NCBI RefSeq assembly: GCF_900116135.1
Contig: NZ_FOZX01000009.1
Coordinates: forward strand, 186,001 to 250,000
Direction: 5' to 3'
DNA from: Saccharopolyspora flava
GTDB taxonomy: Bacteria > Actinomycetota > Actinomycetes > Mycobacteriales > Pseudonocardiaceae
DNA length: 64,000 bases
The notes under the pieces: generated by a model
The model's database searches: none
Told to the model about the DNA's origin: nothing
What the model saw: only the letters and a program-made list of their open reading frames with translations
Made by a program: the position numbers and the translations under genes
In this document: positions 25,208 to 34,353 of the stretch, one piece after another
How the letters are laid out: each line of letters begins with the position of its first letter
Numbering within the stretch: position 1 is the stretch's first letter

Positions 25208-27979
25208 GTGATGACGTCGGAACCGGTGGTCTTCGGCCGCAAGGCCGAGCTCGACGAGCTGCGGGGGCTGGTCGCGTCGGTGGCCGGCGGCACCGGCGGT
25301 GCCGTGTGGATCGAGGGCGAGCCCGGCATCGGCAAGACCGCGCTGCTCAACCAGCTCGTCGCCGACGCGGCGGTGCAGGGCTGCGCCGTGCGCCACGCCA
25401 CCGCCGACCGGCTCAGCAGGCAGTTCCCGCTGCGGTTCGTGCTCGACTGCCTCGGCATCGGGCCCAAGTCCGAGGAACCGGAGCTGCGGGAGCTGCACGA
25501 GCGGATCTCCGCGGCCGAGGGCATCCCGACCGGCGAGATCGCCGACCTCGTCGCCGGGTGGTGCGCGAACGCGCCCGTCGTGCTCGTCGCCGACGACGTG
25601 CAGTGGGCCGACGACGCGAGCCTGCAGGTGTGGCAGCACCTCGTGGGACTCACCGACGAGCTGCCGCTGCTGCTGATCTCGGCCGCCCGGCCCGCCCGCG
25701 GGCACAGCGAGGTGCGCGCGCAGGCGCGCCGGATCGTGCTCCCGCCGCTGGCCGAGACCGCCGTGGCCGGTCTGGCGAGCACGCTCACCCACGCCGCCCG
25801 GATCGGCCCCCGGCTGCGCCGGACGCTCGCCGGGGCGGCCGGAAACCCGCGCTACGCCAGGGAAATCGTGCTGTCCCTGACCCGGGAGGGTGCGATCGCC
25901 GTCGACGACGGCCGGGCCGAGCTCGCCGGCCGGGACGACGCGATGCCGCGTTCGCTGGCCGAGGCCGTGATCGGGCGGCTCGGGTTCTTCGACCCGCAGA
26001 CCCTCGGGCTGCTGCGGATGGCCGCGCTGCTCGGCCCGGTCTTCGCGATGACCGAGCTGTCCACGCTCTCGGAACGCCCCGTCTCCGACCTCGTCGGGTA
26101 CGTCGAGGAGGCGATGGACACCGGCGTGCTCGTCGAATCCGGACTGCACCTGGCCTTCCAGCACCCGGTCGTGCGCCACGCCCTCTACGAGACCACGCCC
26201 ACCTCCCTCCGGCTGGCCCTGCACGTGCAGGCCGCGCACGTCCTGCACGAGTCCGGTGCCTCCGTCGAGCGCGTCGGGGACCAACTGCTCGCCTCGATCG
26301 CCATCGGCGACGGCGAACTCGACGGCTGGAGCCTGGAATGGCTCGTGCAGCACGGGCACGCCCTGGCCCACCGCGCGCCCGCCTGCGCCGCCGACCTGCT
26401 CGAAGCCGCGCTCGTCCCGATGCCGTCCCAGGAGGAGCACCGCGACGTGCTGCTGGCCGCCCGCGCCCTGTCGCTGGTGCAGCTCGACCGGCCCGAGCAG
26501 GCCCACGAGCTCAGCGAACGCGCCCTCGCCGAGGTCGCCGACAGCTCCCGGGCCGCCGAGCTGACCTGGTACCTCGTGTGGTCGCTGGCCGTGCGCCGGC
26601 GGGCCGACGAGGCCGCCGCCGTCATCGCCGAAGCCGAATCCACCACCGGCGCCGAGCTGCGCTGGCTGGCGCGGATGCGCGGCACCCTCGCGCAGGCGCA
26701 GCTGATGTCCGGGCGCTTCGCCGACTCCGAGCGCACCGTCGACCGGGCGCTGGCCGAGGCTCGCGAGTCCGGCGACGCCCACGCCCTCGGGCTCGCGCTG
26801 CACGTCCGGGGGACGGCGCGGGCCCGCAACAGCGATCTCGCCGAAGCGCTGGTCTGCTACCAGGAGGCCGGGGCGGCGCTCGGCGACGAGCTGGAGAACG
26901 TCGACCTGCGGCTGCAGGTGCTCAGCAACCGGATGATGCTGCTGTTCGCCTTCGGCCACGCCGCCGAGGCCGAGACCGTGCTCTACGAGATGCTGGCCAT
27001 CGCCGAGACCAGCGCGACCCCGTCCCGGCTGGCCGTGGTGCGGCTGTCGGCGGGCAACCACTACTTCACCGTCGGGCGCTGGGACGACGCCGACGCCGAG
27101 CTGCAGGCCGCGAGCGAGCTCAGCGACGAGATGACCCCGCACCAGCTGCGCTGGCTGCACGGGCTGCGCGCGATGCTCGCCGGGTACCGCGGCGAGCGGG
27201 AGCTGTTCGACCAGCAGCTCGCGGTCGCGGGCGAGGCGACGCCGGATTCCCAGGAGAACTCCGGTTTCCTGATGGTGGCCGGGGTGCTCGGCGCCGAGAT
27301 CGACGGCGACCTGGAACGCGCGAAGGCGATCCTGGTCGCGGCCCTCGACGCCAGCGAGCGCTTCGGCAGCAACTACGTGTGGCTGCCGATGCTGGTCCGC
27401 TACGCGCTGCAGACCGGCGACGTCGAGACCGCCACGCGGGCCACCAACTCCTGCGGGCAGGGCGCGACGGTGGGCGCGGCCCCGAACCTGCTCGCCGCCG
27501 CCCAGCACTGCCGGGGCCTGCTCGAAGGCGACCCGATCACGCTGCGCGCGGCCATCGCGCACTACGACAAGACCAAGCAGCCGCCCAAGCGGGCCCGCGC
27601 GCTGGAGGACCTGGCGGCGGTCCTGGCCGAGCGCGGCGAGATCCCGGCGGCCCGCAAGGCCTACGTGCAGGCGGCGGAGATCTTCACCCAGCTCGGCGCC
27701 CGCTGGGACCTCAAGCGCGCCGCCGCGCGGATGCTGCCCTACGGCATCCGGACGCCGCGCACCAAGCGGCTGCGCGCCACCACCGGCTGGGAGGCGTTGA
27801 CCCGCACCGAGCGCGAGGTGGCGCTGCTGGTCGGTGACGGCAAGTCCAACCCGGAGATCGCCGCCGAGCTGTTCGCCTCGCGCCGCACCATCGAGGTCCA
27901 CGTCTCGCACGTGCTCGCCAAGCTGGGCGTGCGCTCGCGCGTGGAGGTCGCGGTGGAGGCGACCGGACACCGCGCCTGA
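25208..27979 (+). CDS. LuxR-family regulator with AAA/STAND ATPase (LAL type)
   Basis: A 923-aa large ATP-binding LuxR regulator. Walker A is EGEPGIGKTALLNQL (about residue 35), Walker B-like VVLVADDVQWADD (about 130), followed by a long TPR-rich helical middle and a C-terminal GerE/LuxR HTH: LTRTEREVALLVGDGKSNPEIAAELF (about 860-915). Such proteins integrate a ligand signal and ATP to activate nearby metabolic genes. It precedes the hydratase-lyase/MarR/amidase block, but no target site is evident. The first codon is GTG at 25208; ATG at 25211 is equally possible. Confidence 0.92.
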   Translation: MMTSEPVVFGRKAELDELRGLVASVAGGTGGAVWIEGEPGIGKTALLNQLVADAAVQGCAVRHATADRLSRQFPLRFVLDCLGIGPKSEEPELRELHERISAAEGIPTGEIADLVAGWCANAPVVLVADDVQWADDASLQVWQHLVGLTDELPLLLISAARPARGHSEVRAQARRIVLPPLAETAVAGLASTLTHAARIGPRLRRTLAGAAGNPRYAREIVLSLTREGAIAVDDGRAELAGRDDAMPRSLAEAVIGRLGFFDPQTLGLLRMAALLGPVFAMTELSTLSERPVSDLVGYVEEAMDTGVLVESGLHLAFQHPVVRHALYETTPTSLRLALHVQAAHVLHESGASVERVGDQLLASIAIGDGELDGWSLEWLVQHGHALAHRAPACAADLLEAALVPMPSQEEHRDVLLAARALSLVQLDRPEQAHELSERALAEVADSSRAAELTWYLVWSLAVRRRADEAAAVIAEAESTTGAELRWLARMRGTLAQAQLMSGRFADSERTVDRALAEARESGDAHALGLALHVRGTARARNSDLAEALVCYQEAGAALGDELENVDLRLQVLSNRMMLLFAFGHAAEAETVLYEMLAIAETSATPSRLAVVRLSAGNHYFTVGRWDDADAELQAASELSDEMTPHQLRWLHGLRAMLAGYRGERELFDQQLAVAGEATPDSQENSGFLMVAGVLGAEIDGDLERAKAILVAALDASERFGSNYVWLPMLVRYALQTGDVETATRATNSCGQGATVGAAPNLLAAAQHCRGLLEGDPITLRAAIAHYDKTKQPPKRARALEDLAAVLAERGEIPAARKAYVQAAEIFTQLGARWDLKRAAARMLPYGIRTPRTKRLRATTGWEALTRTEREVALLVGDGKSNPEIAAELFASRRTIEVHVSHVLAKLGVRSRVEVAVEATGHRA

Positions 27980-27998
27980 ACCATCAGGGACCGCGATC

Positions 27999-28056
27999 GT
28001 TCTTGGGTGGCCAGGGTCACAAGAACTTGCTCATCGTGGGGAGCGGCGCCCACGAT
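27999..28056. terminator. Two consecutive hairpins after the LAL regulator
   Basis: GTTCTTG (27999-28005) pairs with CAAGAAC (28020-28026). ATCGTGGG (28033-28040) pairs with CCCACGAT (28049-28056). Together they probably terminate the regulator transcript and insulate the hydratase-lyase promoter. Confidence 0.55.
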
Positions 28057-28068
28057 CGGTCCCGAAAC

Positions 28069-28085
28069 AATCAGGTTTCCTGATT
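28069..28085. promoter_or_regulatory. Palindromic operator before the hydratase-lyase
   Basis: AATCAGGTTTCCTGATT is a perfect 7-bp dyad with a 3-nt spacer, 26 nt upstream of the ATG. Its form suits a MarR dimer. The MarR gene directly downstream is the likely ligand-released repressor. Confidence 0.65.
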
Positions 28086-28111
28086 ATGAGGTTCCGGCGG
28101 AGAGGTACACC

Positions 28112-28948
28112 ATGTCCACTTCCGAGAAGCCCTGGGGCAACACCGTTCTCGTCGACTTCGAGGACGGCATCGCCTGGGTGACGCTCAACCGCCCGGAGAA
28201 GCGCAACGCGATGAACCCGGCGCTCAACGACGAGATGGTGGCCACCCTCGACGCCCTGGAAGCCGACCCGCGCTGCCGCGTGCTGGTGCTCACCGGCGCG
28301 GGCGAGGCCTGGTCGGCCGGCATGGACCTCAAGGAGTACTTCCGCGAGGTCGACGAGGCGGACGACCCGTCGGTGCAGATCCGGGTGCGCCGGGCGAGCG
28401 CGGAGTGGCAGTGGAAGCGGCTGGCCAACTGGTCCAAGCCCACCATCGCGATGGTCAACGGCTGGTGCTTCGGCGGCGCCTTCACCCCGCTGGTGGCCTG
28501 CGACCTGGCGATCGCCGACGAGAACGCGCGGTTCGGCCTGTCCGAGATCAACTGGGGCATCCCGCCGGGCGGCGTGGTCACCCGCGCGCTGGCCGCGACC
28601 GTGCCGCAGCGCGACGCGCTGTACTACATCATGACCGGGGAGCTCTTCGACGGACGCCAGGCCTCCGAGATGCGGCTGGTCAACGAGGCGGTCCCGGCCG
28701 AGCGGCTGCGCGAGCGCACCCGCGAGCTCGCCGCCAAGCTCGCCGCCACCAACCCGGTCGTGCTGCGGGCCGCCAAGGTCGGCTACAAGGTCGCCCGCGA
28801 CATGCCGTGGGAGCAGGCCGAGGACTACCTCTACGCCAAGTTCGAGCAGTCCCAGTTCCTCGACCACACCAACGGCCGCCAGAAGGGCATGTCGCAGTTC
28901 CTCGACGACAAGACCTACAAGCCGGGGCTTTCGGCGTACCGGGACTGA
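28112..28948 (+). CDS. p-Hydroxycinnamoyl-CoA hydratase/lyase
   Basis: A 278-aa crotonase-superfamily enzyme matching HCHL (Ech, vanillin synthase), which hydrates and cleaves feruloyl- or coumaroyl-CoA to the benzaldehyde plus acetyl-CoA. Near-identical blocks include AGEAWSAGMDLKEYFREVD, KPTIAMVNGWCFGGAF (oxyanion hole), FGLSEINWGIPPG with the catalytic Glu, and EDYLYAKFEQSQFLD. The length is the same as the Pseudomonas enzyme. It is followed after 1 nt by a MarR gene. No feruloyl-CoA synthetase or vanillin dehydrogenase lies next to it, so the partner enzymes must be elsewhere. Confidence 0.93.
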   Translation: MSTSEKPWGNTVLVDFEDGIAWVTLNRPEKRNAMNPALNDEMVATLDALEADPRCRVLVLTGAGEAWSAGMDLKEYFREVDEADDPSVQIRVRRASAEWQWKRLANWSKPTIAMVNGWCFGGAFTPLVACDLAIADENARFGLSEINWGIPPGGVVTRALAATVPQRDALYYIMTGELFDGRQASEMRLVNEAVPAERLRERTRELAAKLAATNPVVLRAAKVGYKVARDMPWEQAEDYLYAKFEQSQFLDHTNGRQKGMSQFLDDKTYKPGLSAYRD

Positions 28949-28949
28949 G

Positions 28950-29396
28950 GTGCGCGATGATGGGGCGGTGACCGCTGATGAACCTCAGCCGATGACGCTG
29001 TACCTGGTCAAACGCCTCGAACTGGCCATCCGGGCCAGGATGGACGAAGCGCTGCGCCCGCTGGGGCTGACCACGCCGCAGTTCACCGCGCTGACCGTGC
29101 TGCGGCTGCGCGACGGGCTGTCGTCGGCGCAGCTGGCGCGCCGCTCGTTCGTCACGCCGCAGACCATGAACGAGATGGTCCGGGCGCTGGAGCGCAACGG
29201 GCACCTCGAACGCCGCCGGGACCCCAACAACCGCCGCGTGCTGCAGATGGCGCTCACCCCCGCCGGGCGTGAGCTGCTGGAACGCTGCGACCCGTTGATC
29301 TCGGCGATCGAGGAGGAGATGCTGGGCGCGATTCCGGAGGTGCAGCACGCGCTGTTCCGGCAGAGCCTGGAGCTCGGCTGCGACGCGCTCGGCTGA
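28950..29396 (+). CDS. MarR-family regulator of hydroxycinnamate catabolism
   Basis: A 148-aa MarR protein. The winged HTH is visible in LTTPQFTALTVLRLRDGLSSAQLARRSFVTPQTMNEMVRALE and the wing DPNNRRVLQMALT. The GTG start lies 1 nt after the hydratase-lyase stop; a GTG at 28968 is an alternative. It is probably an autorepressor acting at 28069-28085 and released by a hydroxycinnamoyl-CoA, as FerR/FerC-type MarR proteins are. The ligand is inferred from context. Confidence 0.87.
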   Translation: MRDDGAVTADEPQPMTLYLVKRLELAIRARMDEALRPLGLTTPQFTALTVLRLRDGLSSAQLARRSFVTPQTMNEMVRALERNGHLERRRDPNNRRVLQMALTPAGRELLERCDPLISAIEEEMLGAIPEVQHALFRQSLELGCDALG

Positions 29397-29415
29397 CGGC
29401 GGCAGAGGAGGACGG

Positions 29416-30903
29416 GTGGACGTCGAGGAATACCTGCGGCACGACGGACTGGGACTGGCCGAACTGGTCGCGTCCGGGCAGGTGACCCCCAGCGAACTGC
29501 TGGCCACCGCCAGGGCCAGGGCCGAGGCGGTCAACCCCGCGATCAACGCGATCGTGGCCTGGCTCGACGACCACGCCGACCAGCGCGTCGCCGGTGAGCT
29601 GTCCGGGCCGTTCGCCGGGGTCCCGTTCCTGCTCAAGGACCTGCACCAGGACCTCGCCGGAACGGTCAGCAACGACGGCTGCCGCGCGCTCGCCGGCCGC
29701 AAGGCCACCAAGACCGACACCGTCGTGCAGCGCTGGCTCGACGCCGGGCTCGTCATCTTCGGCAAGACCAACACGCCCGAGTTCGGCTCCAAGGGCGTCA
29801 CCGAACCCGACCTGTTCGGCCCGTCCCGCAACCCGTGGGACACCCGGCGCACTCCGGGCGGCTCCTCCGGCGGATCGGCCGCGGCCGTGGCGGCGGGAAT
29901 CCTGCCGGTCGCCGCCGCCAGCGACGGCGGCGGTTCGATCCGCATCCCGGCCGCCTGCAACGGGCTCGTCGGCCTCAAGGCCGGGCGCGGGATGATGCCG
30001 ACCGGGCCGGTGGAGACCGAGCAGTTCCTCGGCATGGCCACCAACGGCGTCATCTCCCGCACCGTCCGCGACTCCGCGGCCATGTTCGACGCCCTCGTCG
30101 GCCCGGAGCCGGTGAGCCCGTGCCTCACCGCACGGCCGGAGCGTCCGCTGCTCGAGCAGCTCGACGAAGCGCCCGGCAAGCTCCGCATCGGCTACAGCAC
30201 CCGCTGCGCGCTGCGCGAGCAGCCGCACCCCGAGGCCGTCCGCGCGGTCGAGCGCTCCGCGGAACTGCTCACCGAGCTCGGGCACGAGGTCGAGGAGGTC
30301 GCCCCGCCGCACGACGACCGCCAGCTCGGCCGCGACTTCCTGCTGATGTGGTTCGTCCGGCAAGCCGCCGACGTCGAGCGGATCAAGCGCGAAACCGGCT
30401 GCGGGGACGAGGGTTTCGAGCTCGACACGCTCGTCATGGCCGCGCTGGGCCGGGCGACGGGCGGCATCGCGCTGCACGACGCGCAGGAGCGGCGCCGCGA
30501 GCACGTCGCCGCTCTGGCCGACTTCCACAGCCGCTACGACCTGCTGCTGACACCCAGCCTGGGCGAACCGCCGATCGAGGTCGGCTCGCTGGACACCCCG
30601 GCCGCGCTGCGGTCGGTGGTCAAGGCGATGCTCAAGACCCGCACCACGCGGGTGCTGAAGCTGCTGGGCACCGTCGAGCAGATCGTCGACAACAGCTTGC
30701 GCTGGGTGCCCTACACCCAGCTGGCCAACCTCACCGGACGCCCGGCGATCAGCCTCCCGCTGCACCGCACCGACGCCGGCCTGCCGCTGGGCGTGCAGTT
30801 CGTCGGCCCGCCGAGCAGCGAAGGTCTCCTGCTGCGCCTGGCCCGCCAGCTCGAGGTCGCCGCGCCCTGGGAACGGCCGACACCGCTGCTGGAAGCCGCC
30901 TGA
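29416..30903 (+). CDS. Amidase (amidase-signature family)
   Basis: A 495-aa AS-family amidase. The Ser-cisSer-Lys triad is seen as PFLLKDLHQD (Lys), TPGGSSGGSAAAVAAG (cis-Ser) and ASDGGGSIRIPA (nucleophile). The GTG at 29416 follows GAGGAGGACG. It is 19 nt downstream of the MarR gene and could belong to the same transcript, though an aryl amide or amino-acid amide substrate is only a guess. Its stop is 1 nt from the convergent IclR stop. Confidence 0.92.
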   Translation: MDVEEYLRHDGLGLAELVASGQVTPSELLATARARAEAVNPAINAIVAWLDDHADQRVAGELSGPFAGVPFLLKDLHQDLAGTVSNDGCRALAGRKATKTDTVVQRWLDAGLVIFGKTNTPEFGSKGVTEPDLFGPSRNPWDTRRTPGGSSGGSAAAVAAGILPVAAASDGGGSIRIPAACNGLVGLKAGRGMMPTGPVETEQFLGMATNGVISRTVRDSAAMFDALVGPEPVSPCLTARPERPLLEQLDEAPGKLRIGYSTRCALREQPHPEAVRAVERSAELLTELGHEVEEVAPPHDDRQLGRDFLLMWFVRQAADVERIKRETGCGDEGFELDTLVMAALGRATGGIALHDAQERRREHVAALADFHSRYDLLLTPSLGEPPIEVGSLDTPAALRSVVKAMLKTRTTRVLKLLGTVEQIVDNSLRWVPYTQLANLTGRPAISLPLHRTDAGLPLGVQFVGPPSSEGLLLRLARQLEVAAPWERPTPLLEAA

Positions 30904-30904
30904 C

Positions 30905-31702
30905 TCAAGTCGGGATCCGGTGCGGGCCGGACGCGGGAAGCGGATTGCCCAGCTGGGCCGAGACCGCCGCGGCCGCCGCGGCCGTCGCCCGGCCCGCCCG
31001 GTCCAGATCGGGCAGGCGCGAGGAGGGCGCCGAGATGTTGAGGGCGGCGATGACCCGGCCCCGGAAGTCGCGGACCGGAGCGGACACGCCCGACAGGCCC
31101 GCCTCGAACTCCTCGCTGACCGCGGCGTAGCCGGCGCGGCGGGCCCGCTGGATCTCCGCCCACAGCTGCGGCAGCGTGCGGGCCCTCGGGGCGTGACCCG
31201 CGGTCAGCTCGGCGGGGAAGCGGATGTGCAGGTCGTCCGGCGTCGCGTCGAGCAGCAGCACCCGGCCCGCCGAGGTGCAGTGCGCGGGAACGCCGCGCCC
31301 CTCCCAGCCGTGCACCCGGTAGGAGTGCCCGGACACCGACAGCACGGTCAGCACCGCCTCGTCGCGCAGCACGCACAGGTGCCCGGTCTCCTCCAGCTCG
31401 GCGGACAACCGGTGCAGCACGGGTTCGGCGGTGCGCACCAGCCGGTCCTCGACCGTGCGCGCGACCAGCGAGAACAGCCTCCAGCCGAGCCGGTAGCCCA
31501 GCGTCTCCGGATCCCGCTCGACGACGCCTTCGGCGGCCAGCGCCTGCAGCGCGCGGGAGACCTGGCTCTTCTCGCGGCCGGTGATCCGGGCCAGGCGCAC
31601 CACCCCGAGCCCACCCGCCCGCTGCGCCTCGTCGGAGGCCAGCGCGTCCAGCAGCGCCAGATCGCGGCGCAACCCGTGCCCGATGGGCCTGCTGGAGGAC
31701 AT
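30905..31702 (-). CDS. IclR-family regulator
   Basis: A 265-aa IclR protein: N-terminal winged HTH (VVRLARITGREKSQVSRALQALAAEGVVERD, about 32-65) and C-terminal effector domain (CTSAGRVLLLD, FRGRVIAALNISAPSSRL). It is divergent from the enolase-superfamily gene across a 103-bp gap that contains the perfect palindrome CGCAACGCGCGTTGCG. It very likely controls that gene; the effector should be a sugar acid or its dehydration product. Confidence 0.9.
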   Translation of the reverse strand: MSSSRPIGHGLRRDLALLDALASDEAQRAGGLGVVRLARITGREKSQVSRALQALAAEGVVERDPETLGYRLGWRLFSLVARTVEDRLVRTAEPVLHRLSAELEETGHLCVLRDEAVLTVLSVSGHSYRVHGWEGRGVPAHCTSAGRVLLLDATPDDLHIRFPAELTAGHAPRARTLPQLWAEIQRARRAGYAAVSEEFEAGLSGVSAPVRDFRGRVIAALNISAPSSRLPDLDRAGRATAAAAAAVSAQLGNPLPASGPHRIPT

Positions 31703-31734
31703 GGGGCGAGCCTAGACGGAGCAGTTGGCGTGAG

Positions 31735-31750
31735 CGCAACGCGCGTTGCG
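31735..31750. promoter_or_regulatory. Perfect 16-bp IclR operator candidate
   Basis: CGCAACGCGCGTTGCG is a complete palindrome lying 32 bp from the IclR start and 55 bp from the dehydratase start. Its position in the divergent region suits autoregulation and control of the dehydratase. Confidence 0.72.
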
Positions 31751-31805
31751 ATCCGCCGGGAACGCTTGCCGCCGAATTCCCGGCGTTCCTACCGTCGACG
31801 GCACC

Positions 31806-32918
31806 ATGAAGATCGTTGACATCAGCCTGGACCGGCTCCGCCTCGAACTCGACCCGCCGTTGCACGCGGCGTGGGACCCCGTCCCGCGCGGGCACTTCGA
31901 CGCCACGATCGTCCGCGTCCACACCGACGAGGGCGTCACCGGCATCGGATCAGGGGACACGATGGACGGGTTCGACGCCGTGCGGCACCTGTTCGTCGGG
32001 CAGGACCCGCTCGACATCGTGCGGCACGTGCGGGCGATCGAGACGGCGAACTTCCACGGCGGCCGGTTCTGGCCGCTGGAGGCCGCGCTGTGGGACGTCG
32101 TCGGCAAGGTCGCGGAACTGCCGGTGGCGACACTGTTCGGCGGGGCGTCCCGGTCGCTGCCCGCCTACGCCTCGACCGCCGAGCTCAAGTCCCCGCAGGA
32201 GCGGGTCGAGGTCGCCTGGCAGGTGCGCGAAGCCGGGTTCAGGGCGATGAAGATCCGCATCGACCGCGACCGCACCGAGGACGGGGTCGCCGCGGTCGCC
32301 GCCGTGCGCGACGCGCTGGGGCCGGAGTTCGCGATCATGGTGGACCTCAACCAGTCCTGGCGGATGGCGGGCGACACCGCTGACGCCACCGACCTGGTGG
32401 CCACCCGCCGGCTCGTCCGGCGACTGTCCGAACTGGACGTGTTCTGGGTCGAGGAGCCGCTGCCGTACGCGGATTCGGCGGGATTCCGGCGACTGCGCGC
32501 CGACAACCCGGGCGTGCGGATCGCGGCGGGGGAGATGCAGCACTCGATGACCGAGCTGCTGTCCTGTCTGGACGACGACGTGCTCGACGTGTACCAGCCG
32601 GACGTCGTGCTGGCCGTGGGGATGCACCGGGCTCGGACGCTGGCCGAACTCGCGCAGCACAAGCACCGCGCGTTCACCCCGCACAGCTGGACCAACGGCA
32701 TCGGGCTGCTGGCCAACCTGCACGTCGCGGCCGGAGTCGGCGGTGGCCCGTTCTTCGAGTACCCCTTCGACCCGCCGGGCTGGACGCCGGAGCGGCGCGA
32801 CTTCATGCTCGCCGACCCGGTTCGGGTCAACGCCGCGGGTGAGATCGAGGTGCCGGCGCGGCCCGGCCTCGGTGTCGAGCTCGACGAGGACGCCGTCCGT
32901 CGCTTCCGCGTCGGATGA
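31806..32918 (+). CDS. Mandelate racemase/muconate lactonizing enzyme-family dehydratase
   Basis: A 370-aa enolase-superfamily protein. Residues expected at the barrel ends are visible: AMKIRID (Lys-x-Arg), MVDLNQSW (Asp ligand), VEEPL (Glu ligand), AAGEMQ (Glu ligand) and FTPHSW (general-acid/base His). The capping domain occupies about 1-125. This pattern fits acid-sugar dehydratases of the mandelate racemase subgroup rather than muconate cycloisomerases; the precise sugar acid is unknown. It is a single gene under a divergent IclR regulator, and a 48-bp perfect palindrome starts 8 nt after its stop. Confidence 0.88.
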   Translation: MKIVDISLDRLRLELDPPLHAAWDPVPRGHFDATIVRVHTDEGVTGIGSGDTMDGFDAVRHLFVGQDPLDIVRHVRAIETANFHGGRFWPLEAALWDVVGKVAELPVATLFGGASRSLPAYASTAELKSPQERVEVAWQVREAGFRAMKIRIDRDRTEDGVAAVAAVRDALGPEFAIMVDLNQSWRMAGDTADATDLVATRRLVRRLSELDVFWVEEPLPYADSAGFRRLRADNPGVRIAAGEMQHSMTELLSCLDDDVLDVYQPDVVLAVGMHRARTLAELAQHKHRAFTPHSWTNGIGLLANLHVAAGVGGGPFFEYPFDPPGWTPERRDFMLADPVRVNAAGEIEVPARPGLGVELDEDAVRRFRVG

Positions 32919-32925
32919 GTGGCTC

Positions 32926-32973
32926 GGTGGGTGGTGGGGGAAGTTTTCATGAAAACTTCCCCCACCACCCACC
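32926..32973. repeat. Perfect 48-bp palindrome (family A)
   Basis: Two 23-nt perfect arms around a central AT, with core AGTTTTCATGAAAACT inside G-rich/C-rich flanks. It is in the 226-bp convergent gap between the dehydratase and the OYE gene, where it could act as a bidirectional terminator. Confidence 0.92.
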
Positions 32974-33071
32974 CGGGGAGGTTTCCACTGAAACTTTCCC
33001 ACCGATGAACCTCGGATGCCCTGCTACCAGCGCGTTCTCTGGTGGTGGGGTTTCAGCGGAGATCTCGGGTT

Positions 33072-33122
33072 GGGTGCGTGGGGAGGGAAGTTTTCATGAA
33101 AACTGCGCGTCCCCACGCACCC
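33072..33122. repeat. Interrupted family A inverted repeat
   Basis: The outer arms GGGTGCGTGGGGA (33072-33084) and complement (33110-33122) and the inner AGTTTTC/GAAAACT pair, with mismatched bases between. It is the second copy within the same convergent gap. The stretch between the copies (33000-33060) also has TTTCCACTGAAAC-like half hairpins. Confidence 0.85.
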
Positions 33123-33144
33123 GAGTCGTCACCGGACGGGATTC

Positions 33145-34263
33145 TCAGTGGAGGGTGTTGAGCGCGTCCTTGGCGAACGGGACGAGCTCGTGCTGGCGGT
33201 CGTCGAGGACCTTGGCCGACCACTCCGGGTCGGCCAGCAGCGCGCGGCCGACCGCGACCAGGTCGAACTCCTCGCGCTCGAAGCGCTCCAGCAGCCGCTC
33301 GATGCTCTCCACCGAGGCGCCCTTGGTGCCCAGCGTCTCCGGCTCGAACTGGGCGTCCAGGCCGACCGAACCGACGGTGATGACCGGCTTGCCGGTGAGC
33401 TTCTTGGTCCAGCCGGCGATGTTGAGCTCCGAACCGGACTCCGGGAACTCCGGCTCCCAGTAGCGGCGGCCCGAGGCGTGGAAGGCGTCGACACCGGCGT
33501 CCGACAGCGGCGCCAGGATCTCGGCGAGCTCGTCGGGGTCGGTGGCCAGCTTGGCGTCGTAGTTGTGCGCCTTCCACTGCGAGAACCGCAGCACCACCGG
33601 GAAGTCCGGCGACACCCGCTCGCGGACCGCCTTGACGATGTCGGTGGCGAACTTGGTGCGCTCGACGTGGTTGCCGCCGTAGGCGTCGGTGCGCTTGTTG
33701 GTGCGCTCCCACAGGAACTGGTCGATCAGGTAGCCGTGGGCGCCGTGCAGCTCGATGCCGTCGAAGCCGATGCGCTCAGCGGCCCAGGCGGCCTCGGCGA
33801 AGGCGTTGATCAGGTCGTCGATGTCGCTCAGCGTCAGCGGCGAACCGGCTCCCGGCGCGCCGTCCATGCCGATGCCGGACGGGCCGACGACCGGGGCGTC
33901 CTTGAACGGGCCGGAACCGGCCGGGCGCTGGATGCCCACGTGCCACAGCTGCGGCATGATCTTGCCGCCCGCGGCGTGCACGTCCTTGACCACGCGCGCC
34001 CACCCGGCCAGCTGCTCCTCGCCGTGGAAGCGGGGGATGCGCGAGCTCATGCCGGCCGAGGCGTGGTCGACGAAGGTGCCCTCGGTGATGATCAGGCCGG
34101 TGCCCGCGGCGGCGCGGCGGGCGTAGTAGGCGGCCACGTCCTCGCCGGGGATGCCGCCCGGGGACATGGTGCGCGTCATCGGCGCCATCACGATGCGGTT
34201 GGGCAGCTCGGCCGAGCCGAGCGTGAACGGGCGGGCCAGTGCCTGCGAAGCGCGACTGCTCAC
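33145..34263 (-). CDS. Old yellow enzyme-type NADH:flavin oxidoreductase
   Basis: A 372-aa FMN-dependent TIM-barrel ene-reductase. NRIVMAPMTRTMSPGGIP starts the barrel, IELHGAHGYLIDQFLWERTNKRTDAYGG carries the family signature (His/Gly contacts and Tyr region), and ITVGSVGLD plus VAVGRALLADPEW bind the FMN phosphate. The GTG at 34263 is preferred for its AGGAG at 9 nt; the upstream ATG at 34320 would add an unrelated tail. It is divergent from an Rrf2-family regulator. It reduces activated C=C bonds, perhaps in electrophile or nitro-compound detoxification. Confidence 0.93.
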   Translation of the reverse strand: MSSRASQALARPFTLGSAELPNRIVMAPMTRTMSPGGIPGEDVAAYYARRAAAGTGLIITEGTFVDHASAGMSSRIPRFHGEEQLAGWARVVKDVHAAGGKIMPQLWHVGIQRPAGSGPFKDAPVVGPSGIGMDGAPGAGSPLTLSDIDDLINAFAEAAWAAERIGFDGIELHGAHGYLIDQFLWERTNKRTDAYGGNHVERTKFATDIVKAVRERVSPDFPVVLRFSQWKAHNYDAKLATDPDELAEILAPLSDAGVDAFHASGRRYWEPEFPESGSELNIAGWTKKLTGKPVITVGSVGLDAQFEPETLGTKGASVESIERLLERFEREEFDLVAVGRALLADPEWSAKVLDDRQHELVPFAKDALNTLH

Positions 34264-34353
34264 AGTGAAGGTCTCCTGTCCTGCGTTCCAGGCGTGACGT
34301 CCCGGAGATGAAGTGTGCAAGACAAACGTACATATTCGATTCAGCCAACTGCA

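Noticed and set aside
25163..27970. Reverse-strand open frame of 935 codons opposite the LAL regulator
   Set aside because: It is a shadow in GC-rich DNA; the forward frame has Walker motifs and a LuxR HTH.
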